64,000 nt of DNA. It comes from Gammaproteobacteria bacterium (lineage in GTDB: Bacteria > Pseudomonadota > Gammaproteobacteria > Steroidobacterales > Woeseiaceae). The position numbers were made by a program, and so were the translations under genes. The stretch covers positions 1 to 64,000 of the forward strand of contig JAUIDP010000009.1 in assembly GCA_030429005.1 (NCBI GenBank), read 5' to 3'. Shown one piece after another: positions 41,866 to 51,091 of the stretch; the first letter of the stretch is position 1; each line of letters starts with the position of its first letter. The notes beneath the pieces were generated by a model that saw only the letters and a program-made list of their open reading frames with translations, was not told the origin of the DNA and made no database searches.

Positions 41866-42815
41866 TAGCGTACAACCGTCACCGGTATGCCATCCGGCAA
41901 GCGCTCGCCTTCGAATTGCAGGTCGATCTTCGTAGCAAATGTCAGGTGACCGCGGTCTCGTTCCGTCAGCGCAAAATACGGCGTAAACATTGCTTCGCTG
42001 GCTACCCAGCGCACGCGGCCGGCAACGGCTGAATCCAGGCCATCGACGTGCACGCTGACTTCGTCACCGACCTGGATTTCAACGCGTTGTTCTTCCGGCA
42101 GATACACGCGTGCATGCGGTTGCTTGCCGGGCAGCAGGATCAGAACGGGCAGGCCGGGACCAGGGCGTTCGCCGACCTCGAACAGGCGGCTGTCCACAAT
42201 GCCGTCGCGCGGCGCCACAATAGTCAGCCGCTGCAGGTCTACGGCCAGCAGGTCGCGGCGTGCCACCGCCTGGGCGAGGGCAAACTCGGCCTGGTCCAGT
42301 TCCTCGATCGTCGTACCGGTGAGCAGTTCCTGCAGGCGAGCTCTCTGAACCTTGTCGTTCGCGCGGGCAGAATCGAGCGCGGCCCTGGCGCTGTCGAAAG
42401 CTTCGTCTGAGGTGAGATCGCGTGCATGCAGTTCCTGCACCCGCGTGTACCGGGTATCCCGAAACTCCAGTTCTTTCGCCGCGCCGGCTACTTCGGCCCT
42501 GGCAGCCGCAATCTGTTCGCTGCGCGGTCCCCGGACAAGCTCGTCGAGGCGCGCCCGGGCCTGTTGCATGGCGGCGTCGGCCTCGGCCATGCGCGCGGTG
42601 GCGCGACTGCTGTCCTGTCGCAAAAGTACCTGCCCGGCGACAACGGTTGCACCTTCAGCGACCAGGATTTCGACGATCGGTTCGTCGGATTCAGCGGTCA
42701 ACTCCACTCGGTCCGAGGCCAGCTCGCCAACAACCTGGTTATCTTCCCCATCCATGCTGCATGCAGTGAGAATCGCGAATAAGAGCGCCAACAGACAAAC
42801 GCTGGTTCGAGTCAT
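41865..42815 (-). CDS. HlyD/EmrA-type periplasmic adaptor (lipoprotein-like signal)
   Basis: MTRTSVCLLALLFAILTACSMDG, SDEPIVEILVAEGATVVAGQVLLRQDSSRATARMAEADAAMQQARARLDELVRGPR. Confidence 0.9.
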   Translation of the reverse strand: MTRTSVCLLALLFAILTACSMDGEDNQVVGELASDRVELTAESDEPIVEILVAEGATVVAGQVLLRQDSSRATARMAEADAAMQQARARLDELVRGPRSEQIAAARAEVAGAAKELEFRDTRYTRVQELHARDLTSDEAFDSARAALDSARANDKVQRARLQELLTGTTIEELDQAEFALAQAVARRDLLAVDLQRLTIVAPRDGIVDSRLFEVGERPGPGLPVLILLPGKQPHARVYLPEEQRVEIQVGDEVSVHVDGLDSAVAGRVRWVASEAMFTPYFALTERDRGHLTFATKIDLQFEGERLPDGIPVTVVR

Positions 42816-43429
42816 TTCGTTGATCCTTTCAATTGCGTAATCAGCAAATCGATCTGCGTGTCGATCAGCCGATCGGTATCGACATCCTGTTTGCCAAACA
42901 GCAACCTGAAGATGACTGAGAACACGACCGGCATGATGAACAACAACGGTTGCTCGGTCACCGGCGAGCGCCGGAATTCGCCTGCAGCAACGCCTTTTTC
43001 CAGCAGTGCGCCAATCATTTTGATGCCGCGCGACACCACGTTGTCCCAATAGAATTGCAACAAGTCGGGATGTTTCGGGCCCTCGGCAACGAGCAGTCGT
43101 ACGATCTTGCCCACCGGCGAACGAGTAATCGTGTGCGCAAAGTCGACGAAGGGGCCGCGCAGGAATGCCTCGGCACCGAGGTCAGTCGATGCGATCGTCG
43201 TCTCGAGTTCATGCAGTCTTGGCACGACAAAATTCTTGACGACTGACTTGAACAGTTCTTCTTTCGTCTTGAAGTACAGGTACAGCAAACCCTTGCTGAC
43301 GCCCGCTCGCCGGGCCACTTCTTCAAGCCGAGTGCCTGCATAGCCCTTCTCGACAAAGGTACTGAAAGCGGCTTGGGTGATTTCGGCCGGGCGATCGTCC
43401 TTGCGACGCTGGTAGCGCGGTTCGTTCAT
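42812..43429 (-). CDS. TetR family transcriptional regulator of the efflux operon
   Basis: AFSTFVEKGYAGTRLEEVARRAGVSKGLLYLYFKTKEELFKSVV; ATG at 43429. Confidence 0.92.
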   Translation of the reverse strand: MNEPRYQRRKDDRPAEITQAAFSTFVEKGYAGTRLEEVARRAGVSKGLLYLYFKTKEELFKSVVKNFVVPRLHELETTIASTDLGAEAFLRGPFVDFAHTITRSPVGKIVRLLVAEGPKHPDLLQFYWDNVVSRGIKMIGALLEKGVAAGEFRRSPVTEQPLLFIMPVVFSVIFRLLFGKQDVDTDRLIDTQIDLLITQLKGSTK

Positions 43430-43444
43430 TGCCAGGTTCGTTAC

Positions 43445-43486
43445 TGACTCATTGGTCAGCAAGAATACTTAATGACCGTGGAGTCA
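43445..43486. promoter_or_regulatory. Two TGAC-N6-GTCA palindromes (43445-43458, 43473-43486), candidate TetR operators
   Basis: TGACTCATTGGTCA and TGACCGTGGAGTCA, 28 bp centre to centre, in the divergent tetR/ribA-like intergenic region. Confidence 0.6.
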
Positions 43487-43526
43487 GCAAGCGATTTTCG
43501 GTGGTTTTGCTGCATAATGCCGCCCC

Positions 43527-44336
43527 ATGTTTACCTATCTCGATCCGGGTGTCCGGGAGCGCCTGCTGGCCGGCGGCAAGCTGCTACGTATAGACCGGCA
43601 GGGTGTGCCCGTGGATGTCGATGCAGTCACCGGTGCCGGCACGATCAGCATCCTCGGGCCGATCCCGTTGCCACTGGCATTCGGCGATGAGCGATACCTC
43701 GGCCAGTGGTACGCCTGTGTGCGCAATACCGAGTTGTCCCGAATCGAAGAAATCGCCGAGCAACTTCGGGCAGCGAACGCGCAGGCCAGTTTTGCGAGCC
43801 TCGCATCGTCGATGGCGGTGAACAGCGTGCTGGTCTTCGGTGACCCGGCTGCTTGGAGCGACCCGCTGGTCCGCGTGCACTCGAGCTGCCTGACCGGGGA
43901 CGTATTTGGTTCGGAACGCTGTGAGTGCGGACCGCAACTGCATTCGGCAGTGCGGCTCATCGATGCAGACGAGCAAGGCGGTATCGTCATCTACATGTCC
44001 GGGCACGAAGGCCGCGGCATTGGTCTGTGGGCAAAGGCCGCAACCTACCTGTTGCAGGATGGCGGCGAAAACACCTATGAAGCCAATCGTTCGCTGGGCT
44101 TGCCGGACGACTCCCGCGATTTCAGCGACGCCGCGACACTGTTGAAGTATTTTCGCGGACCCGGTCCGTTCCGTTTGCTGACCAACAATCCGAAAAAAAT
44201 TACAGACCTCGAAGCGGCGGGTCTCAGGGACATAACACCGGTCAAGCATGTCTTTGGTGTCACTGCCGCGAACAGGCGCTACCTGTCGGCGAAAAAGGAC
44301 TGGGGCCACCAGTTGGCGGACGACGATTTCGATTAA
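43527..44336 (+). CDS. GTP cyclohydrolase II-like protein (RibA family) with N-terminal extension
   Basis: VRVHSSCLTGDVFGSERCECGPQLHSA, IVIYMSGHEGRGIGLWAKAATYLLQD, FRLLTNNPKKITDLEAAG, RRYLSAKKDWGHQL. Confidence 0.88.
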   Translation: MFTYLDPGVRERLLAGGKLLRIDRQGVPVDVDAVTGAGTISILGPIPLPLAFGDERYLGQWYACVRNTELSRIEEIAEQLRAANAQASFASLASSMAVNSVLVFGDPAAWSDPLVRVHSSCLTGDVFGSERCECGPQLHSAVRLIDADEQGGIVIYMSGHEGRGIGLWAKAATYLLQDGGENTYEANRSLGLPDDSRDFSDAATLLKYFRGPGPFRLLTNNPKKITDLEAAGLRDITPVKHVFGVTAANRRYLSAKKDWGHQLADDDFD

Positions 44337-44439
44337 GCGCCGCTGCGCCATCCGCGATTCGCTGGCCATGGGCAGCGATTACGATCTTCCTCAGGTACAA
44401 TACCGGCCTTTTTGATCTCCGGCGCCGGCCGGCCAGAAC

Positions 44440-45261
44440 ATGTGCCCAGCAGATAAAATCAAGAATACGAAGCGCGGCTATATCATCCCGATCGGTGGCG
44501 CAGAAGAAAAACTCGATAATCCGGAAATCCTCGATCGCTTTGTCGAAATATGCGGCGGCAAATCAGCGCGGATCGGAATTATCCCGACAGCCTCGGAACT
44601 GGAGGATACCGGACGCAACTACGAGAAGCTGTTTCGCAAGCTCGGCATCAAGCACGCGATGGTCCTGCCGTTCGAGACACGGGATGACTGCGAACACAGT
44701 GAATACCTGGACTATATCGACAAGTCGGACGGTGTTTTCCTGACCGGCGGCAACCAGCTGCGTCTTTCGACGACCCTCGGTGGAACAGCGGTTGCACAAC
44801 TGATAAGGCGGCGCAACGCGGCAGGAATGCATGTTGCCGGAACGTCGGCCGGAGCGGCTTTCATGCCGGAGCACATGATCGCAGGTGGCTACGAAGGCGC
44901 AACACCGAGCCCGGACCTGGTCACAATGGCGCCCGGGCTCGGCCTGACCAACAAGTTCATCATCGACCAGCACTTCCGCCAGCGAGACCGCCTCGGCAGG
45001 CTGCTCACCGCGTTGGCCTATAATCCGTTTGCTGTCGGTATTGGCCTGGACGAGGACACGGCGGCTTTCATCGACCCCTCGGATGAGCTGGAGGTTGTCG
45101 GCAGCGGCGGGATTACCGTGATAGACCCGACCGATCTGAGCTATTCTTCCATGGACCAGGCGCGCCGCGGCGATCCGGTCAGCTTGATAGGGGTCAAGCT
45201 ACACATCCTGGTGGCCGGGGGACGATTCGACGTCGAATCACGAGAGGCCGCTGCAGAATAA
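44440..45261 (+). CDS. cphB: Cyanophycinase
   Basis: GYIIPIGGAEEKLDNPEILDRFVEICGGKSARIGIIPTAS...VFLTGGNQLRLSTTLGGT...MHVAGTSAGAAFMPEHMIAGG. Confidence 0.95.
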   Translation: MCPADKIKNTKRGYIIPIGGAEEKLDNPEILDRFVEICGGKSARIGIIPTASELEDTGRNYEKLFRKLGIKHAMVLPFETRDDCEHSEYLDYIDKSDGVFLTGGNQLRLSTTLGGTAVAQLIRRRNAAGMHVAGTSAGAAFMPEHMIAGGYEGATPSPDLVTMAPGLGLTNKFIIDQHFRQRDRLGRLLTALAYNPFAVGIGLDEDTAAFIDPSDELEVVGSGGITVIDPTDLSYSSMDQARRGDPVSLIGVKLHILVAGGRFDVESREAAAE

Positions 45262-45284
45262 TTAGAACAGGGCAGGGACAGGAC

Positions 45285-48071
45285 ATGAAGATCGTCAGCA
45301 CCAACGTCTACGTTGGGCCCAATGTGTTTGCGCATTTTCCGGTTATCCGGCACGTCATCGACCTCGGCGAACTGGAAGACTGGCCGACCGGCAAGCTGGG
45401 CGAGGCCTTCATCGAACCGCTGCTCGCAGCGCTGCCCGGTTTGCACGAGCACGGCTGCTCCTACAAGGAGCCCGGCGGGTTCGTCAGGCGTCTGCGCGAA
45501 GACGAGGGCACATGGCTGGGACATGTCATGGAACATGTGGCCATCGAATTGCAAAACGTTGCCGGTTCAGCTGTCACCTACGGACGCACCCGCTCGATCG
45601 ACGGCCAGCCCGGCCACTACAACATGGTCTTCCAGTACAAGGACGTCGCCGTGGGCCGCGAGTCCAGCACTCTGGCGATGAAGTTGCTGCAGAGCCTGCT
45701 GCCAGGAGACCTGCAGTCCGACAGCGCGCCGGCAGCGGACTGGGATTTTGCTTCCGAGCGCGACGACTTTATCCGCTATGCGCAGCGGCGGGCATTCGGG
45801 CCGAGCACGCAGTCACTGATCGATGCAGCCGAGGCGCGCGATATTCCCTGGCTGCGGCTGAACGACTACAGCCTGGTGCAATTCGGCCACGGCCGCTACC
45901 AGCACCGTATCCAGGCAACGACGACCGGGCGGACCAGCAACATCGCCGTTGAACTGGCTGCGGACAAGGAGGAGACCAACGGAATTCTGCGCGATCTCGG
46001 CCTGCCGGTGCCGAACCAGCGGCTCGTGCGGCGGGTACGCGATGCCGTGCGTGCGGCCGAGCGCATCGGCTACCCGGTGGTCCTGAAACCATTATCCGGC
46101 AACCACGGCCGCGGCGTTTCGATCAACCTGAAAACGCAGTCGGAGGTCGAGGTCGCCTTCGAAAAGGCGGCTGAGCACGGCCGCACGGTCATCGTAGAGA
46201 CCTATCTGGAAGGCTACGACCACCGTTTGCTGGTTGTGAATGGCGAGTTGGTAGCGGCGGCAAAACGCGTGCCGGGGCATGTTGTCGGCGATGGCAAGCA
46301 CACGATCGAGCAGCTGGTGGCGATCGTCAACAAGGATCCGCGCCGCGGTGTCGGCCACGAGAAAGTCCTGACCCGGCTGGAATTCGATCACCAGGCCGAG
46401 CGCTTGCTGGCGAAACTGGGTTATGACAGGAACACGGTGCCCGTCGACGGCGAAGAGGTTTTCCTGCGCACGACGGCGAACCTGTCGACCGGTGGCACGG
46501 CTATCGATGTCACCGACACCATCCACCCGGACAACCGCGAGATGGCTATCCGCGCAATCAAGGCGATCGGGCTCGACATCGGCGGCGTCGACTTCCTGAC
46601 ATTCGATATCACGGAGTCCTATCGTGATACCGGCGGCGGAATTTGCGAGGTCAATGCGGGTCCGGGTTTTCGCATGCATGTAGCACCCAGTGAGGGCACG
46701 CCACGCGATGTCGCCGGACCCGTCATCAATATGCTGTTTCCGCCGGATTCGCCGAGCCGGATCCCGATCGCCGCGGTCACCGGTACCAATGGCAAGACGA
46801 CGACATCGCGCATGCTGGCGCATATCCTGAAATTGTCAGGACATACGGTCGGCCAGACTTCGACGGACGGCGTTTATATCGACGGCAAGCTGAGCGTTTC
46901 CGGCGATATGACCGGCCCTGTCTCGGCGCAAATGATCCTGCGCGATCCGTCGGTCGATGCGGCGGTCATGGAGGTCGCGCGTGGTGGCATGCTCCGCAGC
47001 GGCCTCGGTTTCCAGAAGTGCGATGTTGCGTGCTGCATCAACGTCTCGGCCGATCACCTGGGTTTGCGCGGTATTGATACGCTGGAGCAGCTGGCGGAGA
47101 TCAAGCGGGTGCCGGTGGAAATCGCCCAAAATGCTGCAGTCCTGAATGCCGATGACCAGCATTGCCTGCAGATGGCCGACTACACTGACGCAGCGCGGCT
47201 TTGCTACGTGACGATGAACCCGGGGCATCCGCTGGTGAAACAACATATCCAGGCGGGTGGCCAGGCGTTCGTGCTGGAGCAGGGCATGAACGGCCACATG
47301 ATCACGATCTATGACAATGACGGCCACACACCGTTGCTGTGGACGCACCTGATTCCGGCGACTATCGAGGGTCGCGCAATGCACAATGTGCAAAACGCCA
47401 TGTTTGCTGCGGCGCTCGCTTACAACATGCATATCAAGCTGGAAGATATCCGGCATGGCTTGCGCACCTTCGACTCGTCTTTCTTCCAGGCGCCCGGGCG
47501 CACCAACATTTATAACGAGCATCCGTTTCGGGTCATTCTCGACTACGCGCACAACCCGGCTGCCGTCAGGGCAATGTGCAGCCTCGTTGATCGCTTCGAG
47601 CCAGAGGGCAAACGGATCGTTGTGCTGGCAGCGCCCGGGGACCGGCGTGACCAGGACATTCGCGACATCGCGGCAATCGCCGCGGGGCACTTCGACTATT
47701 TCGTTTGTCGCCGGGATGACAACCTGCGCGGTCGCGGCGACGACGAAGTGGCCGTCATGCTCAAGAACAAGCTGCTCGAAGAAGGTATTTCAGCCGAGCG
47801 GATCGAAGTTGTGCCGGACGAACAGGAGGCGACGGCACGCGCGCTGGAGATGGCCGAGCCGGGCGACCTGCTGCTGGTTCTCGCGGACAACGTCAAGCGC
47901 ACCTGGAAACAGATCATTTACTTCAATTCCGGCGCCAGGATCGACGAGGCCACACGCAAGGCACCGGCGGCAGTCGATCTGCCGGATCTCGAAGGTTTCG
48001 AGCTCGATGAGCACCTGGAGATCATCAGCGACGAGAGAGGTGTGCGCATCGCCCGTGAAGAAGGTGACTAG
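45285..48071 (+). CDS. cphA: Cyanophycin synthetase
   Basis: N domain VYVGPNVFAHFPVIRHVIDLG; ATP-grasp VLKPLSGNHGRGVSINLKT...ICEVNAGPGFRMHVAPSEG; Mur ligase AAVTGTNGKTTTSRMLAHIL...EVARGGMLRSGLGFQKCDV. Confidence 0.96.
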   Translation: MKIVSTNVYVGPNVFAHFPVIRHVIDLGELEDWPTGKLGEAFIEPLLAALPGLHEHGCSYKEPGGFVRRLREDEGTWLGHVMEHVAIELQNVAGSAVTYGRTRSIDGQPGHYNMVFQYKDVAVGRESSTLAMKLLQSLLPGDLQSDSAPAADWDFASERDDFIRYAQRRAFGPSTQSLIDAAEARDIPWLRLNDYSLVQFGHGRYQHRIQATTTGRTSNIAVELAADKEETNGILRDLGLPVPNQRLVRRVRDAVRAAERIGYPVVLKPLSGNHGRGVSINLKTQSEVEVAFEKAAEHGRTVIVETYLEGYDHRLLVVNGELVAAAKRVPGHVVGDGKHTIEQLVAIVNKDPRRGVGHEKVLTRLEFDHQAERLLAKLGYDRNTVPVDGEEVFLRTTANLSTGGTAIDVTDTIHPDNREMAIRAIKAIGLDIGGVDFLTFDITESYRDTGGGICEVNAGPGFRMHVAPSEGTPRDVAGPVINMLFPPDSPSRIPIAAVTGTNGKTTTSRMLAHILKLSGHTVGQTSTDGVYIDGKLSVSGDMTGPVSAQMILRDPSVDAAVMEVARGGMLRSGLGFQKCDVACCINVSADHLGLRGIDTLEQLAEIKRVPVEIAQNAAVLNADDQHCLQMADYTDAARLCYVTMNPGHPLVKQHIQAGGQAFVLEQGMNGHMITIYDNDGHTPLLWTHLIPATIEGRAMHNVQNAMFAAALAYNMHIKLEDIRHGLRTFDSSFFQAPGRTNIYNEHPFRVILDYAHNPAAVRAMCSLVDRFEPEGKRIVVLAAPGDRRDQDIRDIAAIAAGHFDYFVCRRDDNLRGRGDDEVAVMLKNKLLEEGISAERIEVVPDEQEATARALEMAEPGDLLLVLADNVKRTWKQIIYFNSGARIDEATRKAPAAVDLPDLEGFELDEHLEIISDERGVRIAREEGD

Positions 48072-49744
48072 TGGAGTTCCTTGACGCGCGCCGGCTGACC
48101 GGGCCGAGCCTGCTTGCGGACTCGCCCGGGTCTATTCTCGACGTTGCGTGCACACGCAAGGAAGCGGATCGACTGGTCCCGGTCTGGACCCGCCATGTCG
48201 AAAGGATGCTTGGCGATCTCGGCTGGGAGGACAGTACACTCAGCCTGTCGCACCTGTCCGGCGGCATCAGCCTGTTTTTTACCGCGGCCATAGACGCGCT
48301 GTATGCCGCGACGGAAGTCAACGAATGGGCATGGGCCGCCAGTGCAGCCGAGTTGAGCGACAGCGAGCCTCCCGACTACGCGGATGCGCTGGCTGCGGTG
48401 AATGCAGCAATTGCCGAGGAAGCGAATCCCGACTTGTTGGCGCTGCAACGCGAAGCGGCTGCAACCGAGCGGTCGTTTCTCTGGGACGACGACGACGCGT
48501 CCGTCGGGCTTGGCAGGTTTTCGAGCACCTGGCCGGTACGCGAGTTGCCCGCACCTGGCGAAGTGGACTGGCCGGCGCATGACGATATTCCCGTCGGTCT
48601 CGTGACCGGCACCAACGGCAAGACCACGACAGTGCGGCTGGCCAAACACATCTTGCGCACGGCGAACAGGAATGTCGGCCTCAGCTCGACCGACTGGATC
48701 GCGGTCAACGAACGGATCCTCGACCGGGGCGACTGGTCCGGGCCGGGCGGCGCCCGGGCGGTGCTCCGGGAGCAGGAGGTCGAGGTCGCAATCCTCGAAT
48801 CGGCCCGCGGTGGTCTGCTGCGGCGCGGACTCGGTGTCAATGCAGCCGCTGCAGCGCTGATCACCAATATTGCAGAAGATCATCTCGGCGACTTCGGTTC
48901 GCGGAACCTTGCCGAATTGCTGGACATCAAGTGGATTGTCAGCCGCGCAGTCGTCGGCCTGGGCCGGCTGATCCTGAATGCCGACGACCCGTCGCTGGTG
49001 TCGAAGGCGGATCGTTACCCGGGCGAGCTGGTCTGGTTTTCATTGCAGCCGGACAGTGTCGTTGTCAGCAAGCACGTCGCGGCCGGAGGCAGTGCCTTCG
49101 TGTTGCATGGCGAGGAACTGGTCAGTCTGCAAGGTGACGCCAGCCGGGCGATTTGCCGTGTCGAGGAAATTGCGATTACGCTGCAAGGTGCCGCACGCCA
49201 CAATATCGCCAATGCCCTGGCTGCAGCGGCGCTGACTTCCTGCCTGGGCGCCTCACTGGCGGACATACGCGCAGGTCTGACTACCGTTTCGCAGGACGAC
49301 AATCCGGGTCGCTGCAATGTGTTCGAAATCGACGGCCGCAAGGTACTGGTTGATTTTGCGCACAATCCGCATGCCATGCAGGCGCTGTTTGACATGGCAC
49401 AGTTGCTGCCGGCGAAACGCAGGGTCTTGTGTTTCGGCCAGGCAGGCGACCGGCCGGATGACGCGATTCGCGAGCTGGCCCGCAGAGCCTGGTCGATCGG
49501 CCTGGATCGTGTCGTCGTTTCCGAACTGGCCAATTACCACCGTGGACGGGAACCAAACGAGGTATACGGCATCATCCGGGACGAGTTGTTGCAGCAGGGT
49601 GCCGGCCAGCAGCAAATTGCTCACTTCGCCGAGGAAACAGAATCACTCCAGTCGGCCATGGAGTGGTCCCAACCCGGCGACCTTGTCATCATGCTGGCGC
49701 TTGGCAGCTCGGCCAGGATCCAGGAACTGCTGAAGAGCTGGTAG
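48071..49744 (+). CDS. Mur ligase family protein, CphA-like C-terminal domain without ATP-grasp
   Basis: GTG start overlapping cphA stop by 1 nt; VGLVTGTNGKTTTVRLAKHILRTANRNVGLSSTDWIAVN, ILESARGGLLRRGLGVNAAAAALITNIAEDHLG, VLVDFAHNPHAMQALFDM; N-terminus RRLTGPSLLADSPGSILDV. Confidence 0.88.
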   Translation: MEFLDARRLTGPSLLADSPGSILDVACTRKEADRLVPVWTRHVERMLGDLGWEDSTLSLSHLSGGISLFFTAAIDALYAATEVNEWAWAASAAELSDSEPPDYADALAAVNAAIAEEANPDLLALQREAAATERSFLWDDDDASVGLGRFSSTWPVRELPAPGEVDWPAHDDIPVGLVTGTNGKTTTVRLAKHILRTANRNVGLSSTDWIAVNERILDRGDWSGPGGARAVLREQEVEVAILESARGGLLRRGLGVNAAAAALITNIAEDHLGDFGSRNLAELLDIKWIVSRAVVGLGRLILNADDPSLVSKADRYPGELVWFSLQPDSVVVSKHVAAGGSAFVLHGEELVSLQGDASRAICRVEEIAITLQGAARHNIANALAAAALTSCLGASLADIRAGLTTVSQDDNPGRCNVFEIDGRKVLVDFAHNPHAMQALFDMAQLLPAKRRVLCFGQAGDRPDDAIRELARRAWSIGLDRVVVSELANYHRGREPNEVYGIIRDELLQQGAGQQQIAHFAEETESLQSAMEWSQPGDLVIMLALGSSARIQELLKSW

Positions 49745-49747
49745 GGA

Positions 49748-50200
49748 TCAGAGCAGCCCGAGGATGAAGTCCCAATGCTGTTTGTCGACCGGCATGATTG
49801 ACAGGCGATTGCCCCGCCGTGTCAGAATCATGTCTTCCAGTTCAGGGTGCGACTTGATTTCCTGCAACGTAACAATGCGCTCGAACTTGCGCACGAACTC
49901 GACGTCAACCAGTATCCAGCGTGGCTGGTCCGGTGTGCTCTTCGGGTCGAAGTACCGGGACTTCTCGTCGAACTGGGTAGGGTCGGAATAGGGCTCGCTG
50001 CATACCCGGGCAATTCCCGCAATACCGGGCTCCTTGCAGTTCGAGTAGTAGAAGAAGACTTCGTCGCCGACGCGCATGTCGTCACGCATCATGTTGCGCG
50101 CCTGGTAATTGCGGATGCTGTCCCACATCTCGCGGCCGTCTCGCTCGAGATCGTCTATATTGTAGACATCCGGTTCGGATTTCATGAGCCAGTAATTCAT
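49748..50200 (-). CDS. EVE domain-containing protein
   Basis: MNYWLMKSEPDVYNIDDLERDGREMWDSIRNYQARNMMRDDMRVGDEVFFYYSNCKEPGIAGIARV. Confidence 0.93.
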   Translation of the reverse strand: MNYWLMKSEPDVYNIDDLERDGREMWDSIRNYQARNMMRDDMRVGDEVFFYYSNCKEPGIAGIARVCSEPYSDPTQFDEKSRYFDPKSTPDQPRWILVDVEFVRKFERIVTLQEIKSHPELEDMILTRRGNRLSIMPVDKQHWDFILGLL

Positions 50201-50355
50201 CGTAGCAAATACCCTGGTTTGATGGTTTTAAAGTGTAACAAGACGTTAACAGACGCGCGGCACAATGGGTGCCTGACTGACCGGCAAATACTTCCTGGCT
50301 GCGCGAATTGCTATGTTAGGATGTCGCCGGATTTTTCCTCGGGAGTTACAGGCTG

Positions 50356-51030
50356 ATGTCCAATTTGCTGGCTAATATTTTCGGCGCATCACCCGTACAG
50401 CCGCTCGAGAAGCACATCGGACTTGCGTACAGCTGCGCCAAGCAACTCATCGGCTTCTTTACCGCAGTGTTCAACGGCGAATGGGAAAAGGCAAGCGAGA
50501 TTCGTGATGAAATCGAGCGCCTCGAAAATGAAGCAGACGATCTCAAGAAGGAAATCCGGATGCGGTTGCCCAAGAGCCTGTTCATGCCGGTGCCGAGGGA
50601 GGACCTGCTGGAGCTTCTGCTTGTGCAGGATAAAATCGCCAATCGGACCCGGGACGTCTCGGGTATTGTGCTGGGCCGCAAAATGCAACTGCCAAAGTCG
50701 ATCCGGCCGCAGTTTCTCGAGTTTGTCGAGCGCAATGTGGACGCCGCGAAGCAGGCCCGCAAGAGCGTTCGTGAACTCGACGAGTTGTTTACCGCCGGCT
50801 TTCGCGGCGCAGAAGTTGACCTGGTCGCAAGCTTGCTCGAAGAGCTGGACAGCATCGAAACCGATACCGATGCCAAACAGGCTGCGCTGCGGGCCGCGCT
50901 GTACGAAATCGAATCGACGCTGAATCCGATCGACGCGATGTTTATCTACCAGATTATCGAAACCACCGGCGAAATCGCTGACATGGCGGAACGGGTAGGT
51001 CGCCGCCTGGAATTATTGTTGTCTCACTAG
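50356..51030 (+). CDS. PhoU-like DUF47 family protein (TIGR00153-like)
   Basis: NIFGASPVQPLEKHIGLAYSCAKQLIGFFTAVFNGEWEKASEIRDEIERLENEADDLKKEIRMRLPKSLFMPVPREDLLELL. Confidence 0.92.
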   Translation: MSNLLANIFGASPVQPLEKHIGLAYSCAKQLIGFFTAVFNGEWEKASEIRDEIERLENEADDLKKEIRMRLPKSLFMPVPREDLLELLLVQDKIANRTRDVSGIVLGRKMQLPKSIRPQFLEFVERNVDAAKQARKSVRELDELFTAGFRGAEVDLVASLLEELDSIETDTDAKQAALRAALYEIESTLNPIDAMFIYQIIETTGEIADMAERVGRRLELLLSH

Positions 51031-51091
51031 GAAGAAGAACTCAAATAACAGACCGGTGCCCGCGGGCACCACGGTACGCCGGGGACTACAG

